Source: a virus. Taken from it: a stretch of DNA of 35,234 nucleotides. The stretch is from the IMG/VR virus record IMGVR_UViG_3300005563_000068, positions 1-35,234 of that record. One strand, written 5' to 3'. Position 1 is the first letter of the stretch. Every line of letters starts with the position of its first letter. A program made the translations under genes and the position numbers. This document shows, in pieces, positions 1 to 8,756 of this stretch. A model generated the notes under the pieces. It worked only from the letters and a program-made list of their open reading frames with translations. It ran no database searches and was not told the origin of the DNA.

Positions 1-126
1 GCCTTCGAATACGACCAGGAGATCGCAGCGTACCGACGGCGACGTCCCGAGCCGGACGTAGCGGTAGGCGTGCCGTCGCAGTTCGATGCCATAGGAGCGA
101 CGGACGAAGACGAGGGCTTCCCGTGA
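1..126 (+). CDS. C-terminal end of an unidentified virion-region protein
   Basis: This is the last 41 codons of a gene that begins before the window. The visible tail is charged, with an Arg-rich stretch (AAYRRRRPEPD) followed by an acidic end (TDEDEGFP). The TGA stop at 124-126 overlaps the GTG start of the next gene at 123, so the two are probably translationally coupled. The following genes are head-tail adaptor and spike genes, so a capsid-region protein is likely. Nothing in the fragment identifies it as coat, portal or scaffold. Confidence 0.7.
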   Translation, partial: AFEYDQEIAAYRRRRPEPDVAVGVPSQFDAIGATDEDEGFP

Positions 127-1571
127 GCGTTCGCGTCGCAAACATCAGCGCGGCGCGCGCCATCGCGACGTCGCAATATAGTGCAGATATCGACCATGCG
201 GTCTACGTCGACACGTATGGCGACTACTTCAGGTTTCGTCAGGGCGGCACGCTGACGCCGGTCGACGGGGTAGTGTTCGCCACCAACGACGGGCTGGGCC
301 AGCTTGAGCGAATGGGCGTGCCAAACCGTGTGTTTCACGCTGCGCAGTTTTGGGCAATCGATCCGGTAGGCGGGAGCGACGAAAACAAGGGCTGGGGAGC
401 CACGCAGGCCGCGGCAGAGGCGGTTCCGCTCAAGACAATGGCAGAACTCGACAGGCGCCTAGCTGGCCACCCAGGGTACACGACGTCGCCTCTGTTCAGC
501 ATCATGGGCGACATACCGCTGTCCGACGCTCGGGTCATGGCGAATGTTCGCACGGCCCCGACGTCTTCGGCGTTCCCAATGTTCGCCGGGAAGATTGGGG
601 CGCCACTGGCCACCGGTACGATGGCCGGTTACACAGCCAAGAACGTCGGAGCCGGCACAGGACAGACGTACCTAATGAACCTTACGTCTGCCGCGTCCTA
701 CGTCGGGAAGATGGTCATAGATTCGGACAGCACATACGCGTTCGTTCTCGGCGCTGCGTCGGCGAACGTCGCGCAGATCTCGACGCCGATGTACGAGCAG
801 CACGGGACCGTGGTTCCGTCGGCAAATCCAGCCGAGCCCGGAGACTTCGTAAACGGCAAGTCATTCGGCGTCTACGACCTGTACCGACTCCCGGCGTACC
901 CATTTCTCCCGGACATTCAGTACGGAGCCGTTGCACAACTAAAGATCGGACAAGCTGTCGTCTCTTCGTTCAGCAATCCGAATTTAGGCGGGTCTGCATC
1001 GTACATCATGAAATGCATCATCGAGACGGGACCACAGTCCGGTAATGGCACGTCCGGATCGTGGACCGGAGGATTCACGTTCTGGGGAGGCGACTTGTTC
1101 TATGGAACGGCATCGACGTCGGCGATCACGTTCTTGCATCACTCGGGAAACTTCCACTGTCCAGCATTCATGAGATGCCGAGTCAACTTCATGAATGGTT
1201 CTGGGGCGAGATTCCAGGAGGAGGCGATGTTGTATGGCGCCGAGGCGAGAGTCTTTCTCGACGAGACGTCGTCGTTGAGCGGCGTACCTAACACGACCCC
1301 TAGGCTTCAGCTCGGGGTGTTCTCGACGACGAACCCAGCGTTTTCTGGAGGCCGCGTCAGATTGCCATCAGACGGCGGCACGGTATACGGCGCTAGCAAC
1401 ACGTCGAACATATTCAGCGTGCCGCAAGGGTCGTCCTACTCGGTCCCAAAGGCAGGTTGCACGGCCGCGACGTCAGGGAACGTGCTTTCGGTTGGCGGGA
1501 CCGCCAAGGCCTTTTCTGACGTGCCGTTCATCAACACCACGAACAACGCCACGATCACGGACGGGCCATGA
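123..1571 (+). CDS. Beta-helix tail spike/fibre-like protein
   Basis: A 482-residue protein with a GTG start overlapping the upstream stop. Around residues 80-110 it has a segment (AIDPVGGSDENKGWG followed by PLKTMAELDRRLAG) of the kind found at the start of right-handed beta-helix domains in phage tail spikes and fibres. The rest is rich in Gly, Ser, Thr and Asn, as expected of beta-helical fibres, and no transmembrane segment is seen. It lies directly upstream of the adaptor gene, with a second beta-helix protein two genes on. It could bind or cut a host surface glycan. No catalytic residues can be assigned by eye. Confidence 0.6.
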   Translation: MSVRVANISAARAIATSQYSADIDHAVYVDTYGDYFRFRQGGTLTPVDGVVFATNDGLGQLERMGVPNRVFHAAQFWAIDPVGGSDENKGWGATQAAAEAVPLKTMAELDRRLAGHPGYTTSPLFSIMGDIPLSDARVMANVRTAPTSSAFPMFAGKIGAPLATGTMAGYTAKNVGAGTGQTYLMNLTSAASYVGKMVIDSDSTYAFVLGAASANVAQISTPMYEQHGTVVPSANPAEPGDFVNGKSFGVYDLYRLPAYPFLPDIQYGAVAQLKIGQAVVSSFSNPNLGGSASYIMKCIIETGPQSGNGTSGSWTGGFTFWGGDLFYGTASTSAITFLHHSGNFHCPAFMRCRVNFMNGSGARFQEEAMLYGAEARVFLDETSSLSGVPNTTPRLQLGVFSTTNPAFSGGRVRLPSDGGTVYGASNTSNIFSVPQGSSYSVPKAGCTAATSGNVLSVGGTAKAFSDVPFINTTNNATITDGP

Positions 1572-2281
1572 CCATCGGAGCAACCACAAGCTTCCAGGAC
1601 TCCCGCGACGATATTATTTCGAGCGCCCTGGAAAACGTCGGCGCGCTCGCACCTGGCGCCGCCCGCGACAACACCAACTCGCCGTTGTTCGAGGTAGGCG
1701 CTCGCGCGCTGAATCGCATCGTCAAGCGCATCGACACGACCGGGAAGCGACTGTGGCGTACGGTGCGGCGGACGGCGACCATGACAGCAGGTACGGATAC
1801 GGTCACGCTGGCGTCCGACGTGCTGCTCGTCGACGATCCGGCGCGGTACACGCGCAGTGGCGAAACCTCCGCGATGCAGGTGCTCGCCATGTCGCGCATG
1901 GACTACATGGTCCTGGCTGACCGAACGATGGCCGGGCCTTCGCGTCAGTTCTTCTTCGAACAGACGCTTGGCGGCGCGACGCTGAAACTTTGGCCAGTGC
2001 CAGACCAGACGGGTGACACGCTGGAGTACGTCGCGTACACGCGCGCCGCCGACTTCACGTCCGGGTCTGACACGCCTGACTTCCCGTCGGAATGGTCGAA
2101 CTGTCTGATCTACGCATTGACCATCGAGCTCGCGCCGAAGTTCATGCAGACGGGTCTCATCCAGACGTTCAAGCCGCTGTACGAGCAAGAGCTGTCAAAT
2201 CTTGTCAACTCCGACTCCGAGAGGGGGAACATGGTGCTCTCGCCTTGGGGCATGTACTCGAGCGGAGGAGGTGCGGGCTAA
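1568..2281 (+). CDS. Head-tail adaptor protein, P22 gp4/T7 gp11-like
   Basis: A 237-residue protein whose ATG at 1568 overlaps the upstream stop. It resembles the podovirus adaptor family that attaches to the portal ring and starts the tail. An N-terminal helical part (DDIISSALENVGAL, ALNRIVKRID) is followed by a strand-rich insert with the family-typical pattern of a Met-Asp-Tyr segment (SRMDYMVLADRT), then QFFFEQ and TLKLWPVPDQTGDTLEY, and a C-terminal helical part. Its place just before a gp10-like gene supports the call. It should act as a dodecameric ring in the virion. Exact family membership is from memory of family patterns. Confidence 0.75.
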   Translation: MTIGATTSFQDSRDDIISSALENVGALAPGAARDNTNSPLFEVGARALNRIVKRIDTTGKRLWRTVRRTATMTAGTDTVTLASDVLLVDDPARYTRSGETSAMQVLAMSRMDYMVLADRTMAGPSRQFFFEQTLGGATLKLWPVPDQTGDTLEYVAYTRAADFTSGSDTPDFPSEWSNCLIYALTIELAPKFMQTGLIQTFKPLYEQELSNLVNSDSERGNMVLSPWGMYSSGGGAG

Positions 2282-3822
2282 TGGCTGCCACCGTTTCATT
2301 GATTCAGATGCTTTCGGCTGGGATGGCGACGAGCGCCGGTCTCCCTGTCGCCTCCGGCCGCTGCCGGTTCTACCAGCCAGGTACGCTCACCCCTGTCACG
2401 GTCTACGCCGACAGTGCTGCCGCCACTGCCATCACGCCGCCGCTCATCCTTACGGCGGGCGGGACAGGAACGGCATACACGCAGCAGCCGACGCGGATCA
2501 TTGTAAAAGATTCACTAGACGTCACGACGCTGTTCGACGGAAACGTGAACACGACCAGAGCCGAATCGGAGTACATCCAGTCGGCGGCGTTCAGCGGCGG
2601 CTCAGAGACTAGGCTACAAACCGTGCTCGACGGATGGTCCACTGCCTTTGGCGGGTCCTCCGGTCTATGGACGTACAAGGCATACTCCGACGCCGCCGAG
2701 CGCAATCCTGGCGCCGTCCTTACCGAGATGCTGTTGTCCGTGAAGAACTATGGCGCCGTCGGCGATGGCGTCACGGACGACACGGCGGCCATTCAGGCGA
2801 CGATCACACGCGTTGCGACCGCTGGCGGAGGTATCGTTTTCGTCCCAGCAGGAACATATCAACTTTCGTCCGCGCTCACGATCGGCACTACTGGGGTTAA
2901 TATCGTCGGCTCGGGGGCGAAGTCCGTGCTTCGTCAGACTGGAGCTACTGCTGGCGTGTTGACATTCTCGACGTCGGGGACGTCTGCAATCAATCACGCA
3001 GTACGTGACATCAAGATCACCCACTCTTCTACTTCGACGGGGACGGCGATTTCAGGGCAGTGCCTGTCTCTGTCTGGGGTCACGGTCGACGGCCCGATGT
3101 TCAGAGTTGGCGTTGACATGACTGGTGGGTTTGTTGGGTTCCTCGTCAACTCGTCAGTGCGCGGGAACAACACCGATGCGTCCAGCTTCTCGGTCAAGAT
3201 ATCGGGCACGATTGGCGCGGCCATTATCGGATGCCTGATCGAGAGAGCTGGGTCATCAGGAGCGTGCGTATCGGTTGCTACTACCGGGTGCATGATCTTC
3301 GGCAACTACATCGACGCAACCAACACGGGCGCTGCCGATGCCATCAAAATCACTGGTACCGGGTTCGCCGTCATCGCCGGCAACGGCGGCATCCTCGGCG
3401 GCGGTTCTGCCCACGGTATCAACATCGCCGCGACGGCCGGCGCTCAAATCGATGACAAGCAGGGTATCAGCCCCGATATCCTTGACTCGCGAACCTCGTC
3501 GACGTCCCCCGTCGGTTACACGTTCGGAGCCAACGGATCCGTTACGCCGCTGCCGCTACAGTCGAGCGCCATCAGACTAGAGGCCACAGCAGGTGGCATC
3601 ACCGTGACCGTAAATGCCGTGGCCGCCACAGGGTTCGGGCGCAAGTTCTCTCTCATCTGCTCGAATACCAGCGGCGGCGCAGTGACGTGGACGTTCAACG
3701 CGCAGTATGTCCTGTCCGGAGCAGTCGCACCTGCAACGGGAAACAGGGTCAACCTGCTGCTCGAGTACAACCCGGTCGATGCGAAGGTCTACGAGATAGG
3801 CCGGGCGGCAACCGCTAACTGA
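2281..3822 (+). CDS. Tail spike with pectate-lyase-type beta-helix
   Basis: A 513-residue protein starting at the ATG that shares one base with the upstream TAA. The open frame reaches further upstream, but the extension only reads the adaptor gene out of frame. Residues about 1-145 form a virion-attachment-like domain (GRCRFYQPGTLTPVTVYADS). This is followed by the hallmark start of the pectate lyase 3 superfamily, NYGAVGDGVTDDTAAIQATI, at about 155-175. A long Gly/Ser/Thr beta-helix with many IxG turns follows, then a short beta-rich tail. Such spikes are trimeric and bind or cleave surface polysaccharide. Substrate and catalytic residues are unknown. Confidence 0.82.
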   Translation: MAATVSLIQMLSAGMATSAGLPVASGRCRFYQPGTLTPVTVYADSAAATAITPPLILTAGGTGTAYTQQPTRIIVKDSLDVTTLFDGNVNTTRAESEYIQSAAFSGGSETRLQTVLDGWSTAFGGSSGLWTYKAYSDAAERNPGAVLTEMLLSVKNYGAVGDGVTDDTAAIQATITRVATAGGGIVFVPAGTYQLSSALTIGTTGVNIVGSGAKSVLRQTGATAGVLTFSTSGTSAINHAVRDIKITHSSTSTGTAISGQCLSLSGVTVDGPMFRVGVDMTGGFVGFLVNSSVRGNNTDASSFSVKISGTIGAAIIGCLIERAGSSGACVSVATTGCMIFGNYIDATNTGAADAIKITGTGFAVIAGNGGILGGGSAHGINIAATAGAQIDDKQGISPDILDSRTSSTSPVGYTFGANGSVTPLPLQSSAIRLEATAGGITVTVNAVAATGFGRKFSLICSNTSGGAVTWTFNAQYVLSGAVAPATGNRVNLLLEYNPVDAKVYEIGRAATAN

Positions 3823-3823
3823 C

Positions 3824-5251
3824 GTGCTGACTCAGGTCGACATATCCGCCGGGCTGGTCTCGACCGCTGATGACATGTCTCCGGCGACGTCGAAGCTTGT
3901 CAACTGGCTACCAGACGTCGCTGGCGTGCAGCGCATCCGCCCAGCTCTCGTGTCGTACGCTACGACAGGGCTCGGGACGGCGCCGCTCATCGGCCTGTAC
4001 CGCTGGAAGACGTGGATCGTAGGCGTCGACTCCGACCGACTGATCTATGCGCTCCCGGATGCAACTCCGACGCTTTGGCAGGCCATCTCTGACCCGGCAA
4101 CCGCCTCGACCAAGCTCGCAGGAGTCGGCCGTCCAGTTTTTGCAGAGTCGCCGAGCAATCTGTACATCGCCGGTGGCTTGCAGATCCAAAAATGGACGGG
4201 AGTAGGAAACACCGCCCGCCTGGGCGGAACGTCTCCGAGTACGACTCACATCGCGAACCTGGCGCAACGGCTTGTGGCCATCGACCCGGCAAATCCTGGC
4301 AGGTACCGATATTCCGACCTCGGCGAGGGGAACGATACGAGCTGGCCGGCTCTCAACTTCATCACGGCAGAGGCTCGCCCGGACGGCTTGGTCGCAATCC
4401 GTGAGAACACGGCAGAGCTCGGCCTATTCGGCACGTCGACCACCGAGATACACGGCATCTCGACGGACCCGCTGACGCCGTTCCAGCGCATCTCGACGAT
4501 CAACGTAGGGTGCTCCGCTGCTCACAGCATCGTTCGCTTCGATGACTACTACTTCTGGCTCGATGACAAGCGCCGGATCATCAAATCGGACGGGCGTAGC
4601 TACAACTCAGTCGGAGACGCCATCCAGCGTGACCTGCGCGACCTGGGGACCGTCTCGGACGCCTTCGGGTACCGCGAGGATACCGACCGCAACGGCTGCC
4701 TGGTGTGGGTATTCCCGACAGCCGGTCGGACATGGGCGTACGACTACACGGCGCAGAAGTGGAGCGAGCGAGCACTGTACGACGGCGTGTCTGCCAATAC
4801 GGCCTGGCCGGTTGCTACGCACGCATTCTGGGACGCCAAGAACATCAACGTGGTCGGCGCCTCTGGCACGGCTGGGCTGTACAGGCTTGACACAGGCGCT
4901 AGGCAAGACATCGGCGGTACCATCCTCGCCGAGCTCGTCACCGGCTGGCAAGACTTCGGGACCGACCACCGCAAGCGCTCAGCTCGCGTCCGCGTCGTCA
5001 TGCGCCGCGGGACCACGCCACTCGGGGCGACGTCAGGGCAACTCGAGGTGGCAGTGGAGGACGACGGCAAGGGGTTTACGCCGTTCCGTGTCATCGACCT
5101 TGGCCAGCCGTACGACACAAATCCGTCGGTAGATTGCCATTTTGGCGGAGTTTTCCGCCGCAGACGGTACTGGTTGCGCTATTCTGGCACAGACGAGGTG
5201 TCGATTGCCAAATTGGCAGACGACGTCACCGACCTGGAGGCCGTCGCATGA
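3824..5251 (+). CDS. Tail hub / packaged-DNA stabilisation protein, P22 gp10-like
   Basis: A 475-residue protein with a GTG start one base after the spike stop. Its length is close to that of P22 gp10 (about 470 residues), which forms the hexameric hub below the adaptor and closes the filled head. The sequence is beta-propeller-like with repeated short strands (LIGLYRWKTWIVGVDSDRLIYAL, FDDYYFWLDDKRRI, RTWAYDYTAQKWSERAL), as in that family. The order adaptor, spike, hub is compatible with a P22-like tail. Two GCCA-N3-TGGC palindromes lie in its 3' end (5136-5146 and 5207-5217). Confidence 0.75.
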   Translation: MLTQVDISAGLVSTADDMSPATSKLVNWLPDVAGVQRIRPALVSYATTGLGTAPLIGLYRWKTWIVGVDSDRLIYALPDATPTLWQAISDPATASTKLAGVGRPVFAESPSNLYIAGGLQIQKWTGVGNTARLGGTSPSTTHIANLAQRLVAIDPANPGRYRYSDLGEGNDTSWPALNFITAEARPDGLVAIRENTAELGLFGTSTTEIHGISTDPLTPFQRISTINVGCSAAHSIVRFDDYYFWLDDKRRIIKSDGRSYNSVGDAIQRDLRDLGTVSDAFGYREDTDRNGCLVWVFPTAGRTWAYDYTAQKWSERALYDGVSANTAWPVATHAFWDAKNINVVGASGTAGLYRLDTGARQDIGGTILAELVTGWQDFGTDHRKRSARVRVVMRRGTTPLGATSGQLEVAVEDDGKGFTPFRVIDLGQPYDTNPSVDCHFGGVFRRRRYWLRYSGTDEVSIAKLADDVTDLEAVA

Positions 5252-5466
5252 AGCCGGTTACCGAGAACATGAGCCCGAAGGAGACGACGGCCGTTCTCCG
5301 CGAGCTCCAGTTCCGCGTGACGCCTCTGTCCGGTACGGGCGCTCCGGCGGCCAGCGCGGCCTTCGTTGGTCAGGAGTACCAGGACACGTCGGCGGTCTCT
5401 CCTGCCGGCTGGTACAAGGCGCGCACCGTAGGCTCGGGCGCCGCTGACTGGGTGGCCATCTCGTAG
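5248..5466 (+). CDS. Small structural-region protein, function unknown
   Basis: A 72-residue protein; its ATG overlaps the hub stop (ATGA). The N-terminal third looks helical (SPKETTAVLRELQF). The rest reads like a short beta-domain with VGQEYQDTSAVSPAGWYKA and GSGAADWVAIS. Similar Gly-x-x-Tyr/Trp-Tyr-Lys-Ala patterns occur in small phage tail-associated proteins. A longer upstream frame exists but would overlap the hub gene by more than 100 bases, so the internal ATG is preferred. It is probably a minor virion protein. Confidence 0.6.
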   Translation: MKPVTENMSPKETTAVLRELQFRVTPLSGTGAPAASAAFVGQEYQDTSAVSPAGWYKARTVGSGAADWVAIS

Positions 5467-5475
5467 GAGGAAACC

Positions 5476-5895
5476 ATGGCGTGGTACGACTACACGAAAT
5501 ACCTCGGCCCAATCGGGTACGGCATTGACAAGGCCGCTGGCCACGACGACAAGCTCTTGACGAGCTACTTCGATCCTGGCGACATTCTTAACAAAGAATC
5601 TGCCAAGGACGTCGGCGAGGCCGGCAAGGAAGCGCAGAAGTACCTACAGCAGCTATCGGACACGGCCTGGCAGCGGCAGATGTCAGGCCTCCAGCAGGCC
5701 CTCGGTAGCATGAATAGCTACAACGGCATCCTCTCGCAGATCTACGGCGTTCCGACGAACTATTACGACCCGTCGCAGATGGGCGGCGTCCAGGGGCCGG
5801 CGCCGTGGACTAGTCACGCACCGCCCGCCGCCCCCGTGCCGTTGTCGTCTACCGGCCCTGCCGTTGAGACGCGGAAAGGGCCGGGGCACTTCTAA
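5476..5895 (+). CDS. Putative minor virion protein
   Basis: A 139-residue protein with a strong ribosome site (TAGGAGGAAACC then ATG). A helical Gln-rich centre (AGKEAQKYLQQLSDTAWQRQ) is followed by a Pro-rich tail. No known domain is recognised. It begins a run of Gln/Ala/Gly-rich proteins between the tail hub and the lysis genes, which is where podoviruses keep internal ejection proteins, so a minor virion or ejection role is inferred. Its TAA stop shares its last base with the next ATG. Confidence 0.65.
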   Translation: MAWYDYTKYLGPIGYGIDKAAGHDDKLLTSYFDPGDILNKESAKDVGEAGKEAQKYLQQLSDTAWQRQMSGLQQALGSMNSYNGILSQIYGVPTNYYDPSQMGGVQGPAPWTSHAPPAAPVPLSSTGPAVETRKGPGHF

Positions 5896-6605
5896 TGCCT
5901 GCCTACTCGACGCCGCCCCCCGGAGTCCCCGCCGAAATGTGGCAGCAGATCCAGGGCGCGTACAGCACGGCCGAGCAGGACCCCGCCTGGGTGGCTGCCC
6001 AGAAGCAGAAGGCTGACCAGCTCAACGCGTACCGTTCTGCCCAAACGGCGTCGATGGGCATGATGACGTCTGGCCCTAACTCTGCCGTCGCGGCGGACCC
6101 GTCGACCGCGTTCCAGAAGTTCGTGCAGTCTGGCTACACGCCGCAGCAGGCGCAGGCTGACGGCTGGGCGACGAGCGGAAACGGGAATCGCGGCTGGGAG
6201 AATATGGTCGGCTACCAAGCGCCGCTCAACTCCCAGGGGCTCATCGGCGCCCCGTACGCGCAGCAGCAGATCCAGCAGTACCAGCAGGCGCAACAGCAGC
6301 CGATGGGAGCCGGCGCGAATCCGTTCGGCTCTCAGCCGCGAAACAACCCGGCGTCGCAGGCGTACGGCATGGGAGCGCCAAGCGGCCGCGGAATCTACCA
6401 GCAGCTCGGCTCGATGCTCGGCGGTGGCGCTGGTCAGTCTAATCCGTTCGCCCAGTACAGCGGCGGGTCCTCTGGCTCGGCTCCCCAGATGCAGGCGTCG
6501 TCTGGTATGCCGCCCGGCGGGTACGGGCAGCGGCAGAACGCCTTCGCGCAGTCGCCGTCCTGGCAGGGGTTCCTGAGCAACTTCGGCGGAAAGCAGGGCG
6601 GCTAA
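5895..6605 (+). CDS. Gln/Gly/Pro-rich putative virion protein
   Basis: A 236-residue protein of low complexity. It has many Gln runs (AQQQIQQYQQAQQQP), Gly/Ser/Asn stretches and a short charged start (DPAWVAAQKQKADQLNAYR). It has no Cys and no membrane segment. The start overlaps the upstream stop (TAATG), and its own stop is directly followed by the GTG of the 715-residue repeat protein, so the three genes are likely co-translated. Composition and place suggest an ejected or internal virion protein, but no family is recognised. Confidence 0.6.
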   Translation: MPAYSTPPPGVPAEMWQQIQGAYSTAEQDPAWVAAQKQKADQLNAYRSAQTASMGMMTSGPNSAVAADPSTAFQKFVQSGYTPQQAQADGWATSGNGNRGWENMVGYQAPLNSQGLIGAPYAQQQIQQYQQAQQQPMGAGANPFGSQPRNNPASQAYGMGAPSGRGIYQQLGSMLGGGAGQSNPFAQYSGGSSGSAPQMQASSGMPPGGYGQRQNAFAQSPSWQGFLSNFGGKQGG

Positions 6606-8753
6606 GTGGCCGACGTCGGATACAACTCAAACCTTAGGCCTGGGTTCGCCACGATCTCGTCGGATCCGTCTATTCGCCCCGGATTCGCTACGGTTGGTCA
6701 GCCGTACCAGAACGTCTATTCCGCGTTCACTCCTGTCCAGCCGACGACAGGGCAGCCGCCGCAGTCACAGCCGACCGGCTACGACGCCAGTAGCGGCCAG
6801 GGAAACCAGTACGCCTCAACCACGGCCTGGGGAGCTACGCCTACGCCATGGCTCGAGCAGGCCTTCGGGCAGTACGGGTCTCAGTACCAGCAGCCTACGC
6901 AGTCGTCGCAGTTCTACGGGCAGGCGGCGGGCGCACTCGGACAGCCATCGGCAACGTCGCAGGCGTACGGCGCATACTCGGGCTACCTCGGCCAGCCGAC
7001 CGCCACCGGATCCGTGTTCGGACAGGCCGCTGGCGCGTTGTCCGGGCCGACGATGAGTCAGAGCGTCTACGGCTCGCTGGCTGGTCAACTTGCTCAGCCA
7101 ACGGCGACGTCAGGCGTGCTCGGACTCGCTGGCAACACGCTGGGTGGACCGAGCGACTCTCGTCAGCTCTACGACGCCATCGGGTCGCAGTACCTCCAGC
7201 CGTCCGCTTCGTCACAGGCTCTCGGCGCGCTCGCTCCTGGCCTGTCCGGCCCCGGGGCGACGCAGCAATACTACGCGCAGAACGGCGCCGCTTACGGCGC
7301 ACCGACGGCTATCGGCGCCCTGTCCGCGTCGAACCCGTACGGCGCGCCACTGGTCGGCGAGCAGTTGGGTGCGCACGCTCTCGACCTGTACGGGAACGAC
7401 ACCTACTCGCAGCGCAACCTGGGTAGCGCGATGGCTCAGGCGAACGCGCCGTCGGAGCTCTCGCAGAACCAGGGCGCCATCTCCGGGCTGTACAACGGCG
7501 CCAACTACACGCAGGGCTTCCTGGGTGCGAACGGATCGCAGCTGAGCGGCCCCGGCGCGCTGGAGCAGTTCGCGGCGTCAGACCTGAATCGGACCAATCC
7601 CTACTACGACATGCTCCAGAAGCAGCAGGCCGATACCATCGACCAGGCTGCCGCTGCCAGGGGTGCGTACGGCGCTGGCGGGTCGTTGGCCGCGCAGGCG
7701 CTTGGGTCTGCGAACCTGCGGGCGCAGCAGTACCAGCAGGAAGGCCAGCTCCAGGGGGCCGCGCAGCAAGCGCAGTTGTCGCGCCTCGGACTAGGCGCCA
7801 ACGTCGCCGGCCAGGCATCGAGCGAGCGCATGGCGCAGGGCAACGCCCTTCAGTCGCTCGCGCAGAACATGTTCGGCGACCGCATGCAGGCCGCGCAACT
7901 CGGGCTGTCCGCTACGGGTCAGGCCGACACGGCGAATATGCAGCGGCTCTCTGGAATCACGAACATGGCCGGACTCGCCGACCAGTCGACGCTCGGACGC
8001 CTGTCGGGACAGTCCGCCCTTGCAGGCGCCGCTTCTGCTTCGGCGCTCGACTACCTGAACTCGGGGCTAGGGGCGGCCGGCGCCGCCGATCAGACGGGCC
8101 TCGCTCGCGCCGGCATGCTCGGGTCTCTCGCAGGCCAGTCCGACCAGCAGCGCCTCGCCGGGCTGGCCGGAATCACCGGGATGGCCGGGCAGTCGGACGC
8201 GACGACGCTCGCCAACATGGGTCTGCTCGGGTCACTTTCCGGGCAGCAGGACACGCAGAGTCTCAATCGGTTCAACTCCGCGATGACCGGCGCCGGTCAG
8301 GTCGACCAGTCCATCTACAACAACTACGGCCTACTCAACAACATGGCCGGCAACGTCGACACGCAGGGCCTTAACCGCTACAACGCGGCCATGTCCGGCG
8401 CGAATCAGGTCGACTCGCAGGCGCTCGCACGGCTCGGGTTGCAAGGGCAACTCGCTGGACAGGTCGATTCGACGGGGCTTAACTGGCTGAATAGCTACTT
8501 CCAGAGCGCAGGAAACGCGCAGGGAGCAGGCCAAACGCGAATCGACAATGAGCTGAATCAGCTATTCCAGTCGGCCGCTCTCCAGGCGGGACTGTACAGC
8601 GGCTTCTACGGCCAGGGCGGTCAGCAGTCCGTCGAAGCTGGCACCGGATCGGCAACGGCAGGCACCGGCGCAGCTGCGGCTGCCGCTAATCAGACGCAGC
8701 AGGGAAGCAAGAACGCACTGAGCGCGCTCATGGCCATCTTCGGCGGGGGGTAG
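6606..8753 (+). CDS. Repeat-built internal virion / DNA ejection protein
   Basis: A 715-residue protein with a GTG start directly after the previous stop. It has three parts. Residues 87-239 are nine tandem 17-residue units with a Pro at position 11 of every unit. Residues about 330-385 (NPYYDMLQKQQADTIDQAA, RGAYGAGGSLAAQALGSAN) match a pattern common in podovirus injection proteins. Residues 386-637 are fourteen tandem 18-residue units, many starting with A/V/S-Asp and ending in Ala-Gly-Gln/Asn. It contains no Cys and has an Ala-rich C-terminus. The role in DNA ejection is inferred from composition and context. Confidence 0.7.
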   Translation: MADVGYNSNLRPGFATISSDPSIRPGFATVGQPYQNVYSAFTPVQPTTGQPPQSQPTGYDASSGQGNQYASTTAWGATPTPWLEQAFGQYGSQYQQPTQSSQFYGQAAGALGQPSATSQAYGAYSGYLGQPTATGSVFGQAAGALSGPTMSQSVYGSLAGQLAQPTATSGVLGLAGNTLGGPSDSRQLYDAIGSQYLQPSASSQALGALAPGLSGPGATQQYYAQNGAAYGAPTAIGALSASNPYGAPLVGEQLGAHALDLYGNDTYSQRNLGSAMAQANAPSELSQNQGAISGLYNGANYTQGFLGANGSQLSGPGALEQFAASDLNRTNPYYDMLQKQQADTIDQAAAARGAYGAGGSLAAQALGSANLRAQQYQQEGQLQGAAQQAQLSRLGLGANVAGQASSERMAQGNALQSLAQNMFGDRMQAAQLGLSATGQADTANMQRLSGITNMAGLADQSTLGRLSGQSALAGAASASALDYLNSGLGAAGAADQTGLARAGMLGSLAGQSDQQRLAGLAGITGMAGQSDATTLANMGLLGSLSGQQDTQSLNRFNSAMTGAGQVDQSIYNNYGLLNNMAGNVDTQGLNRYNAAMSGANQVDSQALARLGLQGQLAGQVDSTGLNWLNSYFQSAGNAQGAGQTRIDNELNQLFQSAALQAGLYSGFYGQGGQQSVEAGTGSATAGTGAAAAAANQTQQGSKNALSALMAIFGGG
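6864..7322 (+). repeat. Nine tandem 17-codon repeats
   Basis: The coding sequence has a 51-base period here, best seen in the protein. Unit examples are YGQAAGALGQPSATSQA, YGAYSGYLGQPTATGSV, FGQAAGALSGPTMSQSV and YGSLAGQLAQPTATSGV. Position 1 is mostly aromatic or Leu, position 8 is mostly Leu or Tyr, and position 11 is always Pro. There is little drift in length: all nine units are exactly 17 residues. Confidence 0.9.
7761..8516 (+). repeat. Fourteen tandem 18-codon repeats
   Basis: A 54-base period in the coding sequence. Examples are ADQTGLARAGMLGSLAGQ, SDQQRLAGLAGITGMAGQ, SDATTLANMGLLGSLSGQ and VDSQALARLGLQGQLAGQ. Asp is at position 2 in most units from the fourth onward, position 6 is hydrophobic, and units end in Gln or Asn after Gly or Ala. 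Eighteen residues equals five alpha-helical turns, though the Gly content also allows a solenoid. Confidence 0.88.
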
Positions 8754-8756
8754 GAC

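Noticed and set aside
1436-2188. 250-residue minus-strand ORF
   Set aside because: Arg/His-rich shadow of the adaptor gene with no ribosome site or family pattern.
4542-5132. 196-residue plus-strand ORF inside the hub gene
   Set aside because: Low-complexity Thr/Arg/Ser reading of the hub gene in another frame.
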